Source: Bacteroides cellulosilyticus
Lineage (GTDB): Bacteria > Bacteroidota > Bacteroidia > Bacteroidales > Bacteroidaceae
Length of the DNA: 64,000 nt
Assembly: GCF_020091405.1 (NCBI RefSeq)
Contig: NZ_CP081903.1
Coordinates: 4,898,501 to 4,962,500 of the forward strand
Direction of reading: 5' to 3'
Both the position numbers and the translations under genes were made by a program. Positions 38,080-47,018 of the stretch are shown piece by piece (position 1 is the stretch's first letter; every line of letters begins with the position of its first letter). The notes beneath the pieces are model-generated. The model made no database searches and had not been told where the DNA came from. It worked only from the letters and a program-made list of their open reading frames with translations.

Positions 38080-38406
38080 TTATTTTGTAGACATGAAGTC
38101 TAAATTTATGCCGGTCCATTCACTCATCTGTCGGGTGGTGGGGTAGGTTTTAGATATAGCTACTTCACCATCCACCAGGGTAATGGGCAATGCTTCTGCA
38201 CCGTATTTTTGAAGATAATCATTTATGGTCTGATTGCTTACATATATCTGAGGCTCGTCCCTCAGATTATGGCGGATAACCGTTATTCCTTGTCTTTTTA
38301 ATGTTTCTATAACGACAGCAATCCGCATTAATTCAGGATTGATGTTTGTTCCACACAAACCCGTAGGACAACACATCGCCGGGTCGAAAATTTCTATCTT
38401 TTTCAT
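38080..38406 (-). CDS. arsD: arsenic metallochaperone
   Basis: 108 residues. Carries arsenite to ArsA and acts as a weak repressor in some operons. The As(III)-binding residues are Cys12, Cys13 and Cys18 in MCCPTGLCGTNINPEL. A thioredoxin-like fold is expected. The C-terminal vicinal cysteine pairs of the E. coli R773 protein are missing, as in many ArsD proteins. It is in the ars operon directly before arsA, as is usual. Confidence 0.95.
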   Translation of the reverse strand: MKKIEIFDPAMCCPTGLCGTNINPELMRIAVVIETLKRQGITVIRHNLRDEPQIYVSNQTINDYLQKYGAEALPITLVDGEVAISKTYPTTRQMSEWTGINLDFMSTK

Positions 38407-38438
38407 CTTTACTGTTGATTTGATTGTTAAAACTTACT

Positions 38439-39146
38439 TTATAGATAATACATGACTGCATAATAAATCCCCACCGCAATAAAGAGGATGGCGACCACTT
38501 TACGAAACCATTTCTCGAATACTTGTATTCTGTTATAGAGCTTGCCTAATCCGGCAACACTATATGCCAATACCCAGGCTACGAGGATAACAGGTAATCC
38601 GGTTGCAATCGCATAAACCACCGGTAAAAGATAGCCGCCTGTTTCTGCTGCCGACATTGGCATAAGCATGCCGAAATAGAATATTCCGCTTGTAGGGCAG
38701 AAAGCAAGGGAAAATAAGATTCCTAAGAATAGTGCACCCCAGCTTCCTTTTGTTTTTCTCTTCAGCTTATTCCCGCTAAAGTTGATTTTAGGCAAATTGA
38801 GCTTGATGATGTCGAGCATATAAACACCAATCACTATTAATAGCGGGGCAATTAGCATTTCTCCATACTTGCTTACAACCTTTTGTACGGAAAACATACT
38901 TGCACCTTCGCGGAGAATGGGAATAAGGATAAACCCAAGAACCGTATAAGTTATTATTCGGCCTAAAGTATAAAGCAAACCATTAATAAATATACAGTGG
39001 TGGTTTTCAATATCCTTGCCGATAAATCCTATCGCTGTTATATTAGTAGCTAACGGGCATGGGCTTATAGCTGTTAATATTCCAAGTATAAAAGCTGTTA
39101 TGGCAGGAATGGAAGTACTGTCTAATATTGATTGAAGAAAGTCCAT
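38439..39146 (-). CDS. arsG: ArsG-family (DsbD/CcdA-like) membrane permease
   Basis: 235 residues, six or so membrane segments, CcdA/DsbD transmembrane fold with Pro-Cys-Pro in LTAISPCPLATNITAIGF and a second Cys in FSLAFCPTSGIFYFGML. Proteins of this type next to arsF have been described as efflux permeases for trivalent aromatic (aminobenzyl-type) arsenicals. An alternative is electron transfer across the membrane to the adjacent thiol proteins. It lies 7 bases after arsF and 32 before arsD. Fold assignment is firm; the substrate is inferred from the family. Confidence 0.82.
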   Translation of the reverse strand: MDFLQSILDSTSIPAITAFILGILTAISPCPLATNITAIGFIGKDIENHHCIFINGLLYTLGRIITYTVLGFILIPILREGASMFSVQKVVSKYGEMLIAPLLIVIGVYMLDIIKLNLPKINFSGNKLKRKTKGSWGALFLGILFSLAFCPTSGIFYFGMLMPMSAAETGGYLLPVVYAIATGLPVILVAWVLAYSVAGLGKLYNRIQVFEKWFRKVVAILFIAVGIYYAVMYYL

Positions 39147-39153
39147 TGGTATC

Positions 39154-39591
39154 TTATTTTAGCAATTCATCAATTTTATCTTTTATACCATTCTTAAATT
39201 TGCCGGGATGACTTTTTGCATTGGCAAAACTAAACTCTGTCATATTATTGACCTTCTCCTGACCGCTCTTCCATCCATTTACAAACAAGGACGACCATGT
39301 CACTTCGTACTTATCTGCGATCGGCTCATTCTTCTTTTGAGAAATATCAATTATCCTATAGACGATTCTTCCCGATACTATTTCCTTTGAATAAAGACTG
39401 TCTAAAAGTGCTTTTGTGTTAGTTTCAATAGCCCGGCAGGTTATACATCGTTGTGCTCCATGAAAATAAAGCACTTCCACGCGGTCATTCTGCATAGTTT
39501 CGCTGTTTGCTGTTTCTGTTTTCTCTTTGGCTCCATTTCCGCAGGAAATTAAAATAATTCCTGCAATGAATACATGGAATAACTTTTTCAT
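39154..39591 (-). CDS. arsF: ArsF-family thiol lipoprotein
   Basis: 145 residues with a lipoprotein signal (MKKLFHVFIAGIILISC, Cys17) and a thioredoxin-like domain with CxxC in FHGAQRCITCRAIE. Family members are named as a subunit that acts with ArsE in reducing nitro-aromatic arsenicals. The lipobox places it outside the cytoplasm, probably facing the ArsG permease. It is in the ars operon between the small thioredoxin and arsG, with 7-9 base gaps. The exact reaction is not proven by the sequence. Confidence 0.8.
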   Translation of the reverse strand: MKKLFHVFIAGIILISCGNGAKEKTETANSETMQNDRVEVLYFHGAQRCITCRAIETNTKALLDSLYSKEIVSGRIVYRIIDISQKKNEPIADKYEVTWSSLFVNGWKSGQEKVNNMTEFSFANAKSHPGKFKNGIKDKIDELLK

Positions 39592-39600
39592 GGCATGTAA

Positions 39601-39834
39601 TTATTGGGTTAGTAATTCTTTTACCTCTTTCAATGACAGCTGTTTACCTGCCGAAACGACTTTCCCGTCTATAACCAAGGCCGGAAGGCTTAATATATTA
39701 TATTCGATGATTTTCAATAAATCTTCCTCTTTTACCAAAGTGGCATCACTTCCTAATTCTGCAATAGCCTGTTGGGTGGTTTCGTACAAAGTTTTGCAAC
39801 TGGGGCAACCTGTACCTAATACTTTAATTTCCAT
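39601..39834 (-). CDS. small thioredoxin-like protein (TM0996/MTH895 type; ArsE candidate)
   Basis: 77 residues, cytoplasmic: MEIKVLGTGCPSCKTLYETTQ has the redox CxxC (Cys10, Cys13), and LPALVIDGKVVSAG is the cis-Pro segment. It is the first gene after arsR in the ars operon and precedes arsF, the position of arsE in arsEFG systems. It may pass electrons to the arsenical-reducing step. A separate operator-like palindrome stands in front of it. Confidence 0.8.
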   Translation of the reverse strand: MEIKVLGTGCPSCKTLYETTQQAIAELGSDATLVKEEDLLKIIEYNILSLPALVIDGKVVSAGKQLSLKEVKELLTQ

Positions 39835-39873
39835 TATCAGATAGCTTTAAAATGAATAATATACATAATCGTA

Positions 39874-39891
39874 GTTCGTAGAATAACGAAC
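39874..39891 (-). promoter_or_regulatory. candidate ArsR operator 2 (between arsR and the thioredoxin gene)
   Basis: GTTCGTAGAATAACGAAC: GTTCG and CGAAC arms separated by 8 bases, the same arms and spacing as the site before arsR (40258-40275). Confidence 0.7.
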
Positions 39892-39915
39892 ATTGTTTAT
39901 AAAAAAAGGTGCTGT

Positions 39916-40236
39916 TTATTCACAGCACGAAGTACATTTACACTCATTGAAGAATCCGGTAAACAACTTGCGGGCAAGTTCCCAGTTTTCACGGTTAATG
40001 CAATACTTGACTTTCGGTGTTTCTATTTCACCTTGAATCAGTCCGGCATCTTTCAGCTCTTTCAGGTGTTGGGAAACTGTCGCTTTGGCTATTGGCAGTT
40101 CTTCGTGAATGTCTCCGAAGTAGCAACTTTCCTGCCTGGTTAAAAAATTAAGGATAGCCATTCTTGCAGGGTGTCCCAGTGCTTTTGCAAAGCGAGCTAT
40201 CTGTTCCTGCTCTGTTGTGTACTGTTTGGTTTTCAC
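39916..40236 (-). CDS. arsR: ArsR-family arsenite-responsive repressor
   Basis: 106 residues. Winged-helix domain with [18 protein letters not shown] and the recognition helix in [22 protein letters not shown]. The classical CVCDLC-type motif in the DNA-binding helix is reduced to ESCYFGD (one Cys), but the C-terminus ends in ECKCTSCCE with five candidate As(III) ligands. Sensing therefore probably uses the C-terminal site. It is the first gene of the operon. Palindromic operator candidates with identical geometry lie upstream of it and just downstream. Confidence 0.94.
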   Translation of the reverse strand: MKTKQYTTEQEQIARFAKALGHPARMAILNFLTRQESCYFGDIHEELPIAKATVSQHLKELKDAGLIQGEIETPKVKYCINRENWELARKLFTGFFNECKCTSCCE

Positions 40237-40257
40237 TTTATATCTCTTTTATTTGTT

Positions 40258-40275
40258 GTTCGCAAAACAACGAAC
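40258..40275 (-). promoter_or_regulatory. candidate ArsR operator 1 (ars promoter region)
   Basis: GTTCGCAAAACAACGAAC: GTTCG and CGAAC arms with an 8-base spacer, extended by TT/AA on both sides. It is 22 bases before the arsR start and just downstream of a weak -7 box (TTATTTTG on the minus strand at 40297-40290). Confidence 0.75.
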
Positions 40276-40421
40276 AATATTTGAAATAGCAAAATAAATA
40301 CGGTTATTTTTTAGATTAATTAAATGAATATTTGTCTTGCGGGGATTTTAATCTCTCTGTTTTTAAAGAATCCCCTTACTAATACCCGCATGTCGGTGCT
40401 ATTTACATATACATGTTGGCT

Positions 40422-40445
40422 ATACTTACATGTACATGTAAGTAT
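40422..40445. promoter_or_regulatory. 24-base perfect palindrome between arsR and the susR-like gene
   Basis: ATACTTACATGT followed by its exact complement with no loop. A related half (ACATATACATGT) lies 16 bases to the left. It is in a 347-base spacer and about 85 bases upstream of the susR-like -7 box, so it could be an operator; being loop-free, it is a poor terminator. Confidence 0.65.
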
Positions 40446-40530
40446 CTTCATCTTTTAAAAAAGTATCGTTTTTGGTTTAAAGATATTGTGATTTAAGTGC
40501 TATCCGCATGGGATTCTATCAAATTTTACT

Positions 40531-40538
40531 TATTTTTG
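40531..40538 (+). promoter_or_regulatory. putative susR-like gene promoter, -7 box
   Basis: TATTTTTG. The surrounding 23 bases (40523-40545) are identical to the region in front of the GH65 gene (56432-56454). It is 46 bases before the start at 40584. Confidence 0.65.
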
Positions 40539-40583
40539 CATAGAACTTCTTGCAGAAGTAACCTTTAACCAATCGAAACTCAG

Positions 40584-42242
40584 ATGAAGAAAATATTCAC
40601 ATCCTTATATCTATTATGTTGTGTATGTATGTGTCAGCTCCATGCCGCCAACAATGTTGTAGACTCCCTCTTATCCCAACTGGATCATGTAATTCAAAAC
40701 CGCCATGTATACATTGAGCAAAAAGAAAAGAAACTGAACGACCTGAGACAAGCCTTGAGACAACGCATTTCTGATGAAAATCGCTTTACCCTGTTGGGGG
40801 AATATTTGGATGAATATCGTTCCTACAACACTGACTCTTCGCTTTACATCTCACGCGAGAGATACCAGGTAGCCCTGCGACTGAAAAACAAGGAACATCA
40901 GGACAACGCCCTCATGAACACTGCCGAGATTATGGGCACGGCAGGCATGTATAAAGAAGCAGTTGACCTGATGCACAACGTACAAATCAATTATCTATCG
41001 GATGACCTGCACCCGTATTATTACCATATTTACCGTACAGTCTATGGGCTCATGGCCGATTACGCCGTTACGGAACAGGAGAAGAAACTCTATGCCGAGA
41101 TCACGGATAGATACCGTGACTCCCTGTTACTGGTCAACAAAGACAATCTTTTGGTGTACACGCTGATTCAGTCCGACCAGCACAATGTGCGGGGCGAGTT
41201 CGATAAAGCTATCCAGTTATTGACCGACTATCTGGCGGGACAGATAGACAATGTGCACGATGTGGCAATCTGTGCCTACACTTTATCAGAGTCATATCGC
41301 CTGAAAGAAGACACTGAAAAAGAGAAGGAGTATTTGATTCTTTCCTCCATTGCAGACATGAAGTCCGCAGTGCGCGAATATATTTCTTTGAGGAAACTGG
41401 CTGTGTTGCTCTATCAGGAAGGAGACATAGACCGTGCCTATTCGTATCTGAAACTGTGTATGGACGATGCCGTGTTCTGCAACGCCCGGTTACGTATTCT
41501 GGAAATCCTGCAAATCTTCCCCCTCATCAACGACACTTACCAGCAAAAGGCTGAAAAACAACAGGAACAAATGAAATGGGCGTTAATCTCTATCAGCCTG
41601 CTGTCCATTTTCCTACTGATCGCAATCTTCTATGTGTATAAGCAGATGAAACGCGTAGCAGCTGCACGCCATGAAGTGATAAATGCCAACAAGCGTCTGA
41701 AAGAATTGAATGAAGAACTCCACCGCTACAATCTGCAACTGAAAGAAGCCAACCACATCATTGCCGAAAACTCCTACCTGAAAGAGGAATACATCGGCCG
41801 CTATATGGACCAGTGTTCCGTATATTTGGAAAAGATGGACAACTATCGCCGTTCGCTGGGCAAGATAGCCGCTACGGGCAAGGTAGATGAGCTATACAAA
41901 AACATCAAATCTTCTAAGTTCATAGAAGAGGAGCTGAAAGAGTTTTATGCCAATTTTGATAATACCTTCTTGCAACTGTTTCCCACTTTTGTAGAAGACT
42001 TCAACACCCTGCTTGCTGAAGGGGAGCAGATTTACCCCAAGGCCAACGAACGAATGAGTACCGAACTGCGTATCTTCGCCCTTATCCGTTTGGGAATTAC
42101 CGACAGTGTGAAGATTGCCCAATTCCTGCGCTATTCTGTGACTACCATTTATAATTACCGTACCAAAGTTCGTAATAAAGCTGCGGGCGACCGTGACCAA
42201 CTGGAACAGGAAGTAATGAAAATAGGTAAGTCGAGAGACTAA
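40584..42242 (+). CDS. SusR-like membrane-bound regulator (DUF6377 type)
   Basis: 552 residues. A signal peptide (1-21) is followed by a periplasmic helical TPR-like sensor region (~25-320), one membrane segment (332-352, WALISISLLSIFLLIAIFYV), a coiled coil (~353-405) and a cytoplasmic domain ending in a LuxR-like helix-turn-helix (ITDSVKIAQFLRYSVTTIYNYRTKVRNKA, ~505-535). This is the architecture of SusR, which senses maltose-type sugars and activates the sus operon. It lies just upstream of susC with its own promoter and terminator, so it is the predicted local activator of this alpha-glucan locus. Confidence 0.88.
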   Translation: MKKIFTSLYLLCCVCMCQLHAANNVVDSLLSQLDHVIQNRHVYIEQKEKKLNDLRQALRQRISDENRFTLLGEYLDEYRSYNTDSSLYISRERYQVALRLKNKEHQDNALMNTAEIMGTAGMYKEAVDLMHNVQINYLSDDLHPYYYHIYRTVYGLMADYAVTEQEKKLYAEITDRYRDSLLLVNKDNLLVYTLIQSDQHNVRGEFDKAIQLLTDYLAGQIDNVHDVAICAYTLSESYRLKEDTEKEKEYLILSSIADMKSAVREYISLRKLAVLLYQEGDIDRAYSYLKLCMDDAVFCNARLRILEILQIFPLINDTYQQKAEKQQEQMKWALISISLLSIFLLIAIFYVYKQMKRVAAARHEVINANKRLKELNEELHRYNLQLKEANHIIAENSYLKEEYIGRYMDQCSVYLEKMDNYRRSLGKIAATGKVDELYKNIKSSKFIEEELKEFYANFDNTFLQLFPTFVEDFNTLLAEGEQIYPKANERMSTELRIFALIRLGITDSVKIAQFLRYSVTTIYNYRTKVRNKAAGDRDQLEQEVMKIGKSRD

Positions 42243-42246
42243 AACC

Positions 42247-42275
42247 ACACTTTTAAGGCATATAAGTGTCTTTTT
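42247..42275 (+). terminator. terminator after the susR-like gene
   Basis: ACACTT and AAGTGT pair around TTAAGGCATAT and are followed by CTTTTTT, directly after the stop codon. Confidence 0.65.
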
Positions 42276-42412
42276 TACGCTTATATTTTTACTACTTTTT
42301 TGGTACAATGCATCTTTTTGATAGTGTTGATTATTAGTGTTTTATACCTTGTAAAACGTCTTAAGCTACTACTTTTTCACTCTTTTCCCCCTTATTGCTT
42401 CCTCTTATCCGA

Positions 42413-42420
42413 TACATTTG
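42413..42420 (+). promoter_or_regulatory. putative susC operon promoter, -7 box
   Basis: TACATTTG matches TAnnTTTG; the start would be near 42427, giving a ~67-base leader before susC. The spacer 42276-42412 is pyrimidine-rich with no further clear signal. Confidence 0.55.
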
Positions 42421-42493
42421 CATTGTTCCTTCCACGGAGGGGACAAATGCATGTGAATCTATATTTTTATTACTAACTTTAAACTCTTATATT

Positions 42494-45493
42494 ATGCAAA
42501 AGTACAAAATGCCGATCAGGCTTCGAATCATGGTTTGTCTGATAGGAATGTTACTTCCGATGTGCATGTTCGCACAGCAAATCGCAGTACAAGGTGTAGT
42601 GAAAGACCAGACCGGAGAAACCGTTATCGGGGCCAGTGTGGTGCAGAAGAACACAACGAACGGTACGATAACGGGTATTGATGGCGACTTCTCGCTGAAT
42701 GTGCCTTCGGATGCCGTTATAGTAGTTTCATTCGTGGGCTATAAGTCTTTGGAAGTTCCCGTAAAAGGACAGAAACAGATTATGGTAACACTCTCGGAAG
42801 ACAGTGAGATGCTGGACGAAGTGGTGGTTATCGGTTATGGAACCATGAAGAAAAGTGACCTCACCGGTGCTGTTTCCTCCTTGGGAAGCAAAGACATCAA
42901 AGATGCTCCCGTTTCTAATCTGGGACAAGCCATTCAGGGCCGCATCTCCGGTGTGCAGGTAGTGGATGCCGGAAAGCCCGGCGATAATGTATCTATCAAG
43001 ATTCGTGGTCTGGGTTCCATTAACAACTGCGATCCGCTGGTGGTGATTGACGGTGTGCCTACCGACCTGGGTCTGTCTTCACTGAACATGGCGGATGTGG
43101 AACGCCTGGACGTATTGAAAGACGCATCAGCTACAGCCATTTACGGTTCGCGTGGAGCCAATGGGGTAGTGATGATCACCACCAAGCGTGGAACGGAAGG
43201 GAAAGGCAAATTGTCGGTATCGGCTAATTGTGCTTTCCAGAATGCCACGAACGTTCCTTCTTTGCTGAACGCAAGCCAGTATGCCGATTTGAGTAATGAT
43301 ATGATGGTGAACAGCGGTCGCAACCCGAACCCGAATTGGGCAAATCCTTCGGAACTGGGTGCAGGTACCGACTGGATGGACGAATTGCTGCGCACGGGTG
43401 TGATGCAGAACTATACGGTAAGTTATTCCGGAGGAAATGAGAAGTCTCATTATTATGTGTCCGGTGGTTTTCTCGATCAGTCGGGTACAGTGCGCAGTGT
43501 AAACTATCGCCGTTTTACGTTTCAGTCCAACAGCGACGCGCAGGTGCTGAAGTGGTTGAAGTTCTCCAATAATATCACTTTCAGTACTGATACGAAGGAT
43601 TCGGGCAGCTACAATATCGGTGATGCATTGAAGGCTCTTCCCGTTCTTCCGGTGAAGAATGAAGACGGTTCATGGAGTGGTCCGGAAGGTAATTCGGAAT
43701 GGTACGGTAGCATCCGCAATCCGATAGGGCCTACGCAACTGAACAAGAGTCAGACGAAAGGTTATAACTTCCTTGCCAACCTGACGGCGGAACTGACTTT
43801 TACCAAATGGTTGAAATTCAAGAGTACTTTCGGTTACGATGCCAAATTCTGGTTCATCGATAACTTCACGCCGAAATATAACTGGAAACCTATTCCGACG
43901 GAAGAAACTTCACGCTACAAGAGCGATAATAAATCATTCACTTATCTGTGGGATAACTATTTCCTGTTCGACCATACCTTTGCAGAAAAGCATCGTGTGG
44001 GAGTAATGGCGGGTTCGTCTGCACAGTGGAATGAGAATGATTACCTGAATGCGCAGAAGAACGTCTTCATGTTCGACAATGTGCATGAAATGGATAACGG
44101 TCAGGAGATGTACGCCATTGGTGGCAGTTCCAATGAATGGGCGTTGCTCTCTTACATGGCACGTATCAACTACTCTTACGAAGACCGCTATATGCTGACG
44201 GCAACTGTCCGTCGTGATGGTTCCAGTCGTTTCGGTAAAAAGAACCGCTGGGGTACTTTCCCTTCTGTATCTGCCGCATGGCGCATTTCGCAGGAAAGCT
44301 GGTTCCCGAAGAACGACGTTGTGAACGACCTGAAAATACGTGCAGGATATGGAGTGACGGGTAGCCAGGCAAGTGTCGGTAATTATAGTTACCTGGCATC
44401 TTACAATACCAGTGTATATCCATTCGGAACAACGAGCGGCAATCAGACCGCATTAGTTTCCTCTACGCTTGCCAATCCTTACATTCATTGGGAAGAGGTG
44501 GCACAGACGAATATCGGTTTTGATGCTTCCCTGTTCAATTCACGGATCGTATTCTCACTGGATGCTTATCTGAAAGAGACAAGGGATATGCTGGTAAAGG
44601 CATCCATCCCCATCACATCGGGATTTGAAGATACCACCACCACTTATACGAATGCCGGTAAAGTGCGCAATCAAGGCTTGGAAATGAGTCTGCACACTAT
44701 CAACCTGACCGGAGAACTGGGTTGGGAAACGAACGTGACCGCCACGTACAATAAGAATAAGATTAAGGACTTGAACAGCGCGGTTCCTTACTATATCAAC
44801 CAGATCAATAACTCGTATGTGACGATGCTGGCAAAAGACTATCCGATTAATGCCTTCTACGGCTACGTGACGGACGGCTTGTTCCAAAATCAGGCGGAAG
44901 TGGATGCGCATGCCGTGCAGCCGGGAGCTGAACCGGGCGATATCCGTTTCAGGGATTTGAACAACGACGGTGTCATCAACGACAGTGACCGCACGGTGAT
45001 TGGCAATCCCAATCCCAGTTGGTTCTTCTCAATGAACAATAACTTGTCTTATAAAGGATTTGAGCTTTCCGTATTCCTTCAGGGAGTGGCCGGCAATAAG
45101 ATTTATAACGCCAACAATATTGACAACGTCGGTATGGCTGCCGCATACAACCAGACGACTGACGTGCTGAACCGTTGGCGCGGGGAGGGGACAAGCTACT
45201 CCATGCCGCGTGCCGTGTTCGGTGATCCTAATCAGAACTGCCGTGTATCCGACCGCTTTGTAGAAGACGGATCTTACTTGCGTGTGAAGAACATCACACT
45301 CTCTTATACTTTCCCGAAACAATGGTTGCAGAAGTTACAGATAGAGAATGCACGCCTTTCCCTTTCCTGTGAGAATGTGGCTACCATTACCGGATATTCC
45401 GGCTTCGATCCGGAGGTGGATATCAACGGTATTGATTTATCCCGCTATCCCATTTCCCGTACATTCAGTGTAGGATTAAACTTTAACTTTTAA
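42494..45493 (+). CDS. SusC-like TonB-dependent outer membrane transporter
   Basis: Imports oligosaccharides through the outer membrane with SusD. The start at 42494 is chosen for the signal peptide (IMVCLIGMLLPMCMFAQ); the frame extends upstream to 42395 through the promoter region. 999 residues: carboxypeptidase-like domain (~30-110, QGVVKDQTGETVIGASV), TonB box/plug (~115-230, DEVVVIGYGTMKKSDLTGAVSS; GSINNCDPLVVIDGVP; ASATAIYGSRGANGVVMITTK) and a 22-strand barrel to the C-terminal Phe. It is followed by susD after 12 bases. Confidence 0.96.
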   Translation: MQKYKMPIRLRIMVCLIGMLLPMCMFAQQIAVQGVVKDQTGETVIGASVVQKNTTNGTITGIDGDFSLNVPSDAVIVVSFVGYKSLEVPVKGQKQIMVTLSEDSEMLDEVVVIGYGTMKKSDLTGAVSSLGSKDIKDAPVSNLGQAIQGRISGVQVVDAGKPGDNVSIKIRGLGSINNCDPLVVIDGVPTDLGLSSLNMADVERLDVLKDASATAIYGSRGANGVVMITTKRGTEGKGKLSVSANCAFQNATNVPSLLNASQYADLSNDMMVNSGRNPNPNWANPSELGAGTDWMDELLRTGVMQNYTVSYSGGNEKSHYYVSGGFLDQSGTVRSVNYRRFTFQSNSDAQVLKWLKFSNNITFSTDTKDSGSYNIGDALKALPVLPVKNEDGSWSGPEGNSEWYGSIRNPIGPTQLNKSQTKGYNFLANLTAELTFTKWLKFKSTFGYDAKFWFIDNFTPKYNWKPIPTEETSRYKSDNKSFTYLWDNYFLFDHTFAEKHRVGVMAGSSAQWNENDYLNAQKNVFMFDNVHEMDNGQEMYAIGGSSNEWALLSYMARINYSYEDRYMLTATVRRDGSSRFGKKNRWGTFPSVSAAWRISQESWFPKNDVVNDLKIRAGYGVTGSQASVGNYSYLASYNTSVYPFGTTSGNQTALVSSTLANPYIHWEEVAQTNIGFDASLFNSRIVFSLDAYLKETRDMLVKASIPITSGFEDTTTTYTNAGKVRNQGLEMSLHTINLTGELGWETNVTATYNKNKIKDLNSAVPYYINQINNSYVTMLAKDYPINAFYGYVTDGLFQNQAEVDAHAVQPGAEPGDIRFRDLNNDGVINDSDRTVIGNPNPSWFFSMNNNLSYKGFELSVFLQGVAGNKIYNANNIDNVGMAAAYNQTTDVLNRWRGEGTSYSMPRAVFGDPNQNCRVSDRFVEDGSYLRVKNITLSYTFPKQWLQKLQIENARLSLSCENVATITGYSGFDPEVDINGIDLSRYPISRTFSVGLNFNF

Positions 45494-45505
45494 ATAGATT
45501 CGGAT

Positions 45506-46996
45506 ATGAAAAAGATAACAAACTTACTATACGTGCTGGCTGTATTGATGCTGGTATCATGTAACGACTTCCTGGATAAGTCGCCCAAATATGCCGTTGA
45601 TCCTGAAACAACCGTGACCGATGATGTGGCCGTGGCACTGACAAACGCTTGCTACAAGGCGCTTCAGTCTTCCAATCTCTACAATCAGCGTATGTGGTCG
45701 CTGGATATCGTTGCGGGCAACAGTCTGGTAGGTGCAGGCGGTGGTACGGACGGTCTGGAAACCATACAGGCATCCAACTTTATCACGCAGAGTGATAATG
45801 GGATGGCTCTGTATATGTGGCGTTCTCCGTGGGTAGGCATCGGGCAGTGCAACATTGTGCTGACCAGTCTTCCGCAGGCCGAAGCCGTATCGGAAAGCAT
45901 AAAGAACCGTTGTATGGGTGAGGCATATTTCCTTCGTGCCCATTACTATTATATTTTAGCCCGTTTGTATGGCGGCGTTCCTTTGCGTCTGGAACCTTAT
46001 ACTCCGGGTGGATCTACTGCAATAGCACGCACTACGTTGGATCAGACTTATGAGCAGATCATTTCGGACTGTAAGAATGCAGTCGATTTGCTTCCGGCGA
46101 AAGCGGAATATAATGAAGAAGAAAAAGGACGTGCCTGTAAGGATGCCGCCCTTGCCATGCTGGCGGATATCTACCTGACACTGGCTCCCAACCATACGAG
46201 CTATTATGAAGATGTGGTGGAACTGTGCAATGAGATTACGAACCTGGGTTACGACCTTTCCACCTGCAAGTATGAAAACAACTTCGATGCTACCATCAAT
46301 AACGGTCCTGAATCTTTGTTTGAGGTGCAGTATTCCGGAAGTACGGAATATGATTTCTGGGGAACGGACGGGCAGTCTTCCTGGCTTTCCACTTTCATGG
46401 GCCCCCGTAACTCGGACTTTGTTGCAGGCAGCTACGGCTGGAACCAGCCTACGGAGGAATTTGTGAGCCAGTATGAAGAAGGTGACAAACGGAAGGAGCT
46501 GACGGTTCTTTATGCAGGTTGTCCGGACTTCGACGGGAAGACTTACAAGAGTTCTTATTCCAATACCGGATATAACGTGCGCAAATTTCTGGTGTCCAAG
46601 ACTATTTCGCCGGAATACAATACGAACCCCAATAACTTTGTTGTGTACCGCTATGCGGATGTCTTGCTGAAGAAGGCGGAAGCGCTGAATGAAATGGGAC
46701 AACCGGGGCAGGCTGCCACCCCCCTGAATATAGTTCGCAAACGTGCCGGATTGCCTGAAGTTTCGGGCCTGTCGCAGGAGGCGATGCGTGAGAAGATTAT
46801 TCACGAGCGGCGCATGGAACTGGCTTTCGAAGGACATCGCTGGTTCGATATGATCCGCGTCAATAATGGAGAGTATGCCATCCGCTTCCTGCAATCCATC
46901 GGGAAGAACAGTGTGAACAAGAATCGCCTGTTGTTCCCCATTCCGCAGACGGAAATGGATGCGAATATACTGATGACACAGAATCCGGGTTATTAA
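45506..46996 (+). CDS. SusD-like glycan-binding lipoprotein
   Basis: 496 residues. Lipobox LMLVSCNDFLD (Cys19) places it on the cell surface as the lid of the SusC channel. N-terminal SusD-like domain (AVALTNACYKALQSSN) and TPR helices (EAYFLRAHYYYILARLYGGVPLRLE), with the conserved C-terminal block ERRMELAFEGHRWFDMIRVN. It belongs to the alpha-glucan locus, so alpha-1,6-glucan oligosaccharides are the likely ligand. Confidence 0.96.
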   Translation: MKKITNLLYVLAVLMLVSCNDFLDKSPKYAVDPETTVTDDVAVALTNACYKALQSSNLYNQRMWSLDIVAGNSLVGAGGGTDGLETIQASNFITQSDNGMALYMWRSPWVGIGQCNIVLTSLPQAEAVSESIKNRCMGEAYFLRAHYYYILARLYGGVPLRLEPYTPGGSTAIARTTLDQTYEQIISDCKNAVDLLPAKAEYNEEEKGRACKDAALAMLADIYLTLAPNHTSYYEDVVELCNEITNLGYDLSTCKYENNFDATINNGPESLFEVQYSGSTEYDFWGTDGQSSWLSTFMGPRNSDFVAGSYGWNQPTEEFVSQYEEGDKRKELTVLYAGCPDFDGKTYKSSYSNTGYNVRKFLVSKTISPEYNTNPNNFVVYRYADVLLKKAEALNEMGQPGQAATPLNIVRKRAGLPEVSGLSQEAMREKIIHERRMELAFEGHRWFDMIRVNNGEYAIRFLQSIGKNSVNKNRLLFPIPQTEMDANILMTQNPGY

Positions 46997-47018
46997 TCAC
47001 TTAAATCAGAAGAAGAAT

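Noticed and set aside
35298..40236. Arsenic operon as part of an integrated mobile element
   Set aside because: No integrase, transposase, tRNA target or direct-repeat ends were found nearby; only the adjacent pseudogene hints at past rearrangement.
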